A stretch of 23,753 bases of DNA, taken from assembly GCA_040376605.1 (NCBI GenBank), contig JBEIQI010000013.1:1-23753 (forward strand), given 5' to 3'. Shown piece after piece: positions 23,308 through 23,753 of this stretch. This DNA is from JANWKQ01 sp040376605 (GTDB lineage: Bacteria; Bacteroidota; Bacteroidia; CAIKAF01). The notes beneath the pieces were generated by a model, which worked only from the letters and a program-made list of their open reading frames with translations, did no database searches and was not told where the DNA came from. Within the stretch, counting starts at the first letter, position 1; each line of letters opens with the position of its first letter. Position numbers and translations under genes: made by a program.

Positions 23308-23753
23308 ATGAGCAACACTTCTGCACAATACGATGAGGCGATTAAGTTATGTAAGGACCTCTTCATGAAAAAAATGAAGGATTATGGTTCCTCCTGGAGA
23401 ATCTTCAGACCATCTTCATTAACTGATCAAATTTTTATCAAAGCTCAACGAATCAGAACTATTGAAGAGAAGGGAACTCAAAAAATAGAAGATGATATTA
23501 AAGGGGAGTTTATTGGAATCCTTAATTATAGCATTATTTCATTGATTCAACTGGAATTAAAAAATGAGGATGCCTTGGAACTCGGTGTGGATGCAGCAGA
23601 AACCCACTATAACAAACATGCCAAATATGCTAAAGAACTCATGGAAGCCAAGAACCATGATTATGGCGAGGCCTGGAGGGATATGAGGGTAAGTTCGTTT
23701 ACCGATATGTTATTGGTTCGTATTATGCGCATTAAACAAATAGAAGGTAATAA
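23308..23753 (+). CDS. DUF1599 (nucleotide modification associated domain 1) protein, cut by window end
   Basis: An open frame from the ATG at 23308 runs off the window after 148 codons, so the C-terminus is missing. The protein contains two copies of a DYG-W unit: KDYGSSWRIFRPSSLTD (24-40) and HDYGEAWRDMRVSSFTD (117-133), exactly 93 residues apart, each followed by an RI-x-x-IE helix (48-53 and 141-146). This matches the DUF1599/Nmad1 family as I know it, a mostly helical protein of unknown reaction, proposed from genome context in some lineages to act with nucleotide or DNA-base modification. In Bacteroidota it is usually a conserved chromosomal gene beside folP, as here, where the two are divergent. 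Its own promoter is unclear; TAATTTTA at 23296-23303 is too close to the ATG unless the message is nearly leaderless. Confidence 0.82.
   Translation, partial: MSNTSAQYDEAIKLCKDLFMKKMKDYGSSWRIFRPSSLTDQIFIKAQRIRTIEEKGTQKIEDDIKGEFIGILNYSIISLIQLELKNEDALELGVDAAETHYNKHAKYAKELMEAKNHDYGEAWRDMRVSSFTDMLLVRIMRIKQIEGN

Overview
The window is a low-GC chromosomal stretch from a member of the Bacteroidota. Four things point there. A secreted protein ends in a type IX secretion (T9SS) sorting domain. Several promoters fit the Bacteroidota TTTG-N19-20-TAnnTTTG pattern and few starts have a Shine-Dalgarno. The cdaA-folP pair is arranged as is usual in this phylum. The RND pump, zinc-ribbon/NIF3 pair, DUF1599 protein and DUF4369-thioredoxin lipoprotein are also Bacteroidota-type. 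Genus cannot be told from the sequence. Most of the window is conserved single-copy gene content; I see no CRISPR, transposase, phage module, rRNA or tRNA.

Layout. (1) 1-3140: the end of a rightward gene, a bidirectional terminator, then leftward a tandem pair of paralogous 120-residue lipoproteins and a large DPP4-like S9 peptidase. (2) 3141-9940: a divergent control region with a TetR-type palindrome and a promoter, then a rightward operon tetR - tolC-like - membrane fusion lipoprotein - RND pump, closed by a terminator. (3) 9941-10362: a fold-back intergenic repeat and a second terminator. (4) 10363-12244: a leftward zinc-ribbon/coiled-coil protein and NIF3-like protein. (5) 12245-14463: an intergenic stretch with a REP-like palindrome, then lpxK (lipid A 4'-kinase) overlapped by a purine nucleoside phosphorylase. 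(6) 14456-16739: a leftward GT2 glycosyltransferase and a multi-pass GT-C-like membrane protein, probably making and using a lipid-linked sugar. (7) 16740-17055: a second, MITE-like fold-back repeat bounded by a 10-bp direct repeat. (8) 17056-20646: gatB, a thioredoxin-fold lipoprotein, a methyltransferase and a small unknown protein. (9) 20627-23150: a leftward overlapping operon folP - cdaA - T9SS-sorted secreted protein. (10) 23308-end: a truncated DUF1599/Nmad1 protein with a visible internal duplication.

Functionally the genes fall into envelope work (RND efflux, LpxK, glycosyltransferases, lipoproteins, the secreted T9SS protein, peptidase), nucleotide and folate metabolism (PNP, FolP, c-di-AMP cyclase) and translation (GatB). 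I did not find a clearly new multi-gene system. The observations most worth following are the TetR palindrome beside the pump promoter, the Asp at the purine-specificity position of the PNP, the two fold-back intergenic elements, the paired four-cysteine lipoproteins, and the TTG-initiated cdaA sandwiched by overlaps with folP and a secreted protein.
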